Shown in pieces: positions 59,560 to 64,000 of a stretch of DNA of 64,000 nt; within the stretch, counting starts at the first letter, position 1; each line of letters starts with the position of its first letter. Origin of the DNA: Musa acuminata AAA Group (Eukaryota > Streptophyta > Magnoliopsida > Zingiberales > Musaceae). The translations under genes and the position numbers were made by a program. The notes below the pieces were generated by a model. That model was not told the DNA's origin and did not search any database. It saw only the letters and a list, made by a program, of their open reading frames with translations. Where the stretch lies: assembly GCF_036884655.1 (NCBI RefSeq), contig NC_088339.1, positions 27,671,501-27,735,500 on the forward strand, written 5' to 3'.

Positions 59560-61828
59560 ATGGAGAGGAGCGGAGGAGAGAGCGAGCGAGAGGGGATGGC
59601 GGCTGCGGAGGAGATGCTGGTGGCCGTGCGCCAGGGGAAGAAGGGTGGAGGAGAGAAGAAGGAGGAGGAGGAGGAGGAGGAGCCCAGCATCCATGCCGAC
59701 AAGCTTAACTGCGACATTTTTTCCATCCTGGAAAGCAAGTTCCTCTTCGGCTACGATGACCACCAGCTCTGGGTCCCAAAAGCGTCTCCTTTACACGCAT
59801 CCGACGCCGACATGACGGTGGCGCCTGACACCGGCGCGGCTGTGCCGTCCCCGGTCAGGAGCCAGAGGGGCAAGGTCTGCGTGCTCTGCATCGATGGAGG
59901 CGGTGGCGGCGCGATGCGAGGGATACTCCCGGGAAAGGCCCTCGCGTACCTCGAGCATGCCCTTAGGTCCAAGTCCGGCGACCCCGACGCCAGGATCTCC
60001 GACTACTTCGACGTTGTTGCTGGCACCGGCGTCGGGGGCGTCTTCGCCGTCATGCTTTTCGCCACTCGCGATGGCGCCCGCCCACTCTTCCGCGCTGACG
60101 ACACCTGGCGCTTCCTCGCCGATCACGGCAAGCGCCTCTTCCGAAAGGCGTCTACTTCTTCTCCGACCTCCCCCACGCCGTCTCATGGGTTCTTGTGCGG
60201 AGTGTTCCAAGGCGGGGGCGGCGGAGGGACCGCGACGACGGCCATGGAGAGGGTCATGAAGGAGGCTTTCGGGGATAGACTGACGCTGCGCAATACAGTG
60301 AAGCCGGTGCTGATCCCGTGTTACGACCTGCAAAGCTCCGCCCCGCTCGTCTTCTCGCGCGCCGACGCCCTGGAGAGCGAGAGCTTCGACTTCCGGCTGT
60401 GGGAGGTATGCAGGGCCACGTGGGCGGAACCAGGCAGGTTCGAACCGGCGGAGATACGGTCGGTGGACCGCTCCACGACCTGTGTCGGTGTCGACGGCGG
60501 GCTGACGATGAGCAACCCGGCCGCGGCGGCCATCACCCACGTCCTCCACAACAAGCAGGAGTTCCCCTTCGTCCGCGGCGTCGAAGACCTTATGGTCCTC
60601 TCCCTCGGCTGCGGCACGGGCAGCGGCACCACCGTCGTGCCGGAGACGGACCAGCGCAGGCTACGGCGGTGGGGTGCCAGGGAGTGGGTCCGGCCCATCT
60701 CGCGGATCGCCGCCGACGGCGCCGCGGACCTGGTGGACCAATCCGTGGCGCTGGCCTTCGGCCCGTACCGGAGCTCCAACTACGTCCGAATTCAGGTACT
60801 CCTCTCACACCCTCAGACGCTAACATGAGACCATAAACCTAACGTACGCCTGCTGGGGGCGGAAGGAGGAGGAGGAGGCGGAGGAGGACCACCCAGGTGT
60901 TAACGTGAGCCTTAGGTGCCCTCGGGTCCGCTGTATCATTCAATGGCTGTGGGGATGCCTTCTTCTGCCCCAAATTGGACCAAAGATGTGATCTTTTTGG
61001 AGAAGGAAACGTGCATTCTCCCTCTACATTCCGTGTGCGTTGTCTTTCGTGGGTGGGAAAGGAAGAGGATGAGGCAATGGTGGTGAACTGTCTATGTTCT
61101 GGTGGCTTCCTTTGCCCGGCGGCGCCGCTGGTGGTAATGGTGGTGGGCAGAGCAGCGCTCCCTGATACGAGATCACTGTGAGATCACATGTTGACAAGGC
61201 AATGGCATCACCATGGCCTTTCCCCCCTCTCAGAACAGGGGATTTGGGTCCCTGTCTCAGGCCCCTGCTCAGCCTTTTCACGGTTCTTTTCTTGGCAAAA
61301 CATAACTTGTTGCTAAAAGTGCAGGAAAAACTTGGTTGTAGGCTTCTTTTCATCCATTATATTTTGTTCTACAGATCATGAACTGCATGTTATGCTTAGT
61401 TCATTGGTAGGAAAGATGGCATTGGTGGACAAAATCCAACCTGTTATGGATGCATCTATCAATTGCCTACTTGTCCCTAGATGAACACACCGGATACCAT
61501 CTCTGTTTATGGTCTTAGCCGATTCTTCTTATTTGATGCATCTTGGTTTTGATCACAGGCAAACCCTTCAACCATGGGGAGGTGTGGAGTGGACATGGAT
61601 TGCGACGCAAGCCCTGCAAATGTGGAGGTACTGTTGGGGGCAGCTGAAGAAATGCTGAAGCAGAAGAATGTGGAGTCGGTGCTATTCAGCGGGAGAAGGA
61701 TCGGAGAGGAAACAAATATGGAGAAATTGGATTGGTTTGCAGGGGAGCTGGTGCTGGAGCACCAGCAGCGGCGCTGCCGGATTGCTCCCACGGTTGCGTT
61801 CAAGCAAGCAACTTCCAAGTCCAACTAG
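59560..61828 (+). CDS. Patatin-like phospholipase A, type III (pPLAIII; 2 exons, 501 aa)
   Basis: Exon 1 is 59560-60795 and exon 2 is 61559-61828, joined by a 763-bp GT-AG intron in phase 0 (...YVRIQ|ANPSTMGRCG). The N-terminus has a poly-Glu run (35-41). The patatin domain shows the oxyanion motif DGGGGGAMRG (112-121), then GTGVGG (155-160) where classical patatins have GTSxGG, and the dyad Asp motif DGG (311-313). The C-terminus (EKLDWFAGELVLEHQ...CRIAPTVAFKQA) is conserved in the family. Replacement of the GXSXG serine box by GXGXG is the hallmark of plant pPLAIII proteins, which nevertheless are reported to hydrolyse phospholipids and galactolipids and affect cell elongation, cell-wall content and seed oil. 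Length fits the family (about 490-525 aa). A second in-frame ATG at 59596 (MAAAEEM) is an alternative start. Exon 1 is GC-rich and gives long meaningless antisense frames. Confidence 0.9.
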
Positions 61829-64000
61829 AGTTTTTGATTGGCCTGCGAGTAAAAAGCTAATCTTTCTTTCCTTTTCTTTTTCACTCCTGTCATTTGCTGG
61901 ATCCTGCTGGTTTTTGCATAGCAGAATAGCATTGATCTCCATAGGAATTCAAGACGGTGAAAAGAAATTGTCGAATGTTTCATTACTATGGAACACCTTT
62001 GTTGTCTCATTTCATGATGTTTGTGAAGAGATTGCATTTGTTTCAGTTTCTCGGACATTGCCTTCTGGGCTTTTCTACATTCAAGTTCTTGTGAACAAAT
62101 AAATCAAAATCTCTCTCTATGGTCTAATAGCTTGTCATATGCTATCAAATATGCATCGTGATACTATATTCATCTTGGTTTTCATTCTTCGTGGTAGGTC
62201 AAGTAGAATCTTATAGCTGACATTCTGTGGAATAGATCGATATGGAGCATGAATGTTCATGCAATTATGTCCTCCTATCAATCTCTTTATCATCCCTAAG
62301 TATTCTCTTCCAATCTGACACACTTTCCCGCGGCTTCTTTCTTTATCAAATCCATTGTGGCATCAAAATTAGCCCTTTTTTAGTTGCATTTTCAGGAATC
62401 TTTTTGTTCTTAACCTATCCTTTTTGAAGGTAAGAGCTAGCCAAATCCACCTTTCTTTTACTTATCTGCAGTGAAGTGGTCCATGAGCTACCAACAGAGC
62501 TTCCAGAATTCATGCATTCTTGAGGATTTTTTTTGTGTCTTCCACCTGGTTCATCTGTTCAAGTAACTTGAACACATTTTGCCACAAGTAATCAATGAAT
62601 TCAACATCACAAGATGAGTGTCTTTGTCTTTTTCTTTCAGAAAATTCTGTGTTTCCTGTCACCTCAACATCATCCCTGATTCTGCTCATCACCCAGAAAT
62701 TGATTCCTCTTTAGCAGAGAAAAGGTTAAATGACTTCCATCAGAAGCTCATGGTATTCACTGAATGATAAACTGTGCCTGGTGGTTCTATCTTTTTCAGC
62801 AGTAGTGAGTGAGATTTGAACTCAAGTAGACATTTTTACTCCAGTAATGTTTCCATGAAGTTGTGAGATCTCATGGAGCCTGTAGCTCAACATTCAGTCA
62901 AATCCAAATCTTTGTAGGAACATGCTTGTACTGAACAATGAATGGTATCAACTGCTTAGTGACTGTGTCACTTTCCTCTGCAACTTGTCTGATGTCTCTG
63001 AGCATTGTCCTTGAAGCTCATATTGGAATACTATGTTTTGAATGTTTTACCAGACTGCTCTTGGGTAATCAAAATTTTTTTCTTTTAACCATCTGTTGAA
63101 TAATTGAAACAATATTAAACCAAGAAATTAACAAATAATTACTCTGTGATTAGATGAGATTGCATGAGTTTTAATAATAATAATAATAATAATATCTGAA
63201 AAAGAACTGTAGAGTGTTTTCTGAATCTTCTTTATTTTTGTTTACTATCTATTAGATGCAATGCCTCTTGAAAGAGGGTCAAGTTATATAGGAAAATAGA
63301 GCAGAATGTGTGGATTTTGAATTGAAAACAGGTAGAATTTCCCAAGGAGATCAGCATAATGTTCTCCTTAATGCTTCTATTTCCAACTCAAAATATATGC
63401 AAATTGATTCATATGGTATTAAACTTCCATACTCATATGCATGTGTCTTCTCTGCCAGTGGCATGTCCTCTACATAATCTAATCTGAGAATGAAAGATGA
63501 GAAAGAGGTCATAGGTTGGTGTTAGAGAAAGGCTGTGGCAAAAGGCTACTGCATTGGGAGTCTGAAGATGATGCACTAACACTCTTCCCAAACTCCCAAC
63601 ATCAATCTTCATCAACCTATGCTTAATTAGCTTCCCTCATTTGTTTCAGAAATACATGGTACCTGCTTCGAGAACATATTTGGGAGAGGACCATGGAAAC
63701 CCCACAAGAAGCCTTTTGTGGGCAGTGATGGTGGATCTCACAGGACAGGGACAAAAGAGTGTGTGGGGTAGTTTGTGTGTGTGTGTGTGTGTGTGTGGAG
63801 GTTCCTCTTTCTGAAAGGAAGAGTTCGGAGAGCCCACCACCCCATGAGTGCAATGTGGTGGTTTGATTGATCTTTGAGAGTCATGCTTGGAGGACCACCG
63901 AGGGACTTTTGTACTGCTGTCAGGGGGAGTTTTACTGTCTTGTTACTGCATCTTCCTCCGGTGGAGGAATGGCCACTTCTTGTCGCCACAGATCTCTCAT
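61829..64000. other. 3' UTR of patatin-like gene and AT-rich spacer
   Basis: A candidate poly(A) signal AATAAA occurs at about 62098. Beyond it there is only AT-rich spacer with an AAT repeat (about 63174-63193) and a GT microsatellite (63774-63796). At the extreme right edge an ATG at 63969 opens MATSCRHRSL on the plus strand, and a minus frame also opens at 64000. The window ends too soon to judge either. Confidence 0.5.
63774..63796. repeat. GT microsatellite
   Basis: This is an uninterrupted (GT)n run of about 23 bp. Confidence 0.9.

Noticed and set aside
59791..60836. Antisense and shifted frames over the patatin-like exon (252, 172, 152 codons)
   Set aside because: They are shadows created by high GC in the real exon.

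Overview
This is nuclear DNA from a flowering plant, almost certainly a monocot. The genes are split by GT-AG introns, and the first exons of several genes are very GC-rich while their introns and spacers are AT-rich. The window also carries plant-specific families (SRS zinc-finger factor, PEP-carboxylase kinase, type III patatin-like protein), dinucleotide microsatellites and non-autonomous DNA transposons. Gene content and repeat texture would suit Zingiberales (banana-like) or a palm, but the sequence alone does not settle that. There is no prokaryotic operon, CRISPR array or phage.

Layout. 1-229: last exon of an unidentified + gene, followed by a triplicated poly(A)-signal segment. 3271-15326 (+): a 13-exon FG-GAP-repeat membrane protein, NERD1-like, with an hAT-type MITE in intron 4. 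16358-21631 (-): a 7-exon DHHC S-acyltransferase (PAT14-like), tail-to-tail with NERD1, with a Mutator-like element in intron 6. 22203-31514 (+): an 11-exon three-RRM hnRNP-Q-like protein, head-to-head with PAT14 across a 571-bp shared promoter interval. 34329-36758 (+): an intronless 809-aa domesticated hAT/BED transposase-like gene. 42347-43601 (-): a 2-exon SRS (SHI/STY/LRP1) transcription factor. 47471-52182 (+): a tentative gene built from micro-exons, with old retroelement fragments in one intron. 54551-55775 (+): a 2-exon PEP-carboxylase kinase. 59560-61828 (+): a 2-exon patatin-like phospholipase of type III with the non-canonical GXGXG box. The rest is AT-rich spacer with tandem repeats.

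The genes do not form a pathway. They are independent housekeeping and regulatory loci: Golgi/secretion, protein palmitoylation, RNA binding, transcription, C4/CAM/anaplerotic carbon control and lipid hydrolysis. I found no new multi-gene system. The items most worth following up are the micro-exon gene, the domesticated hAT-like gene, the two transposon insertions with intact target-site duplications inside introns, and the triplicated poly(A) segment.

Exon coordinates were read by eye from GT-AG boundaries, reading-frame continuity and recalled family sequence. No alignment or database search was run.
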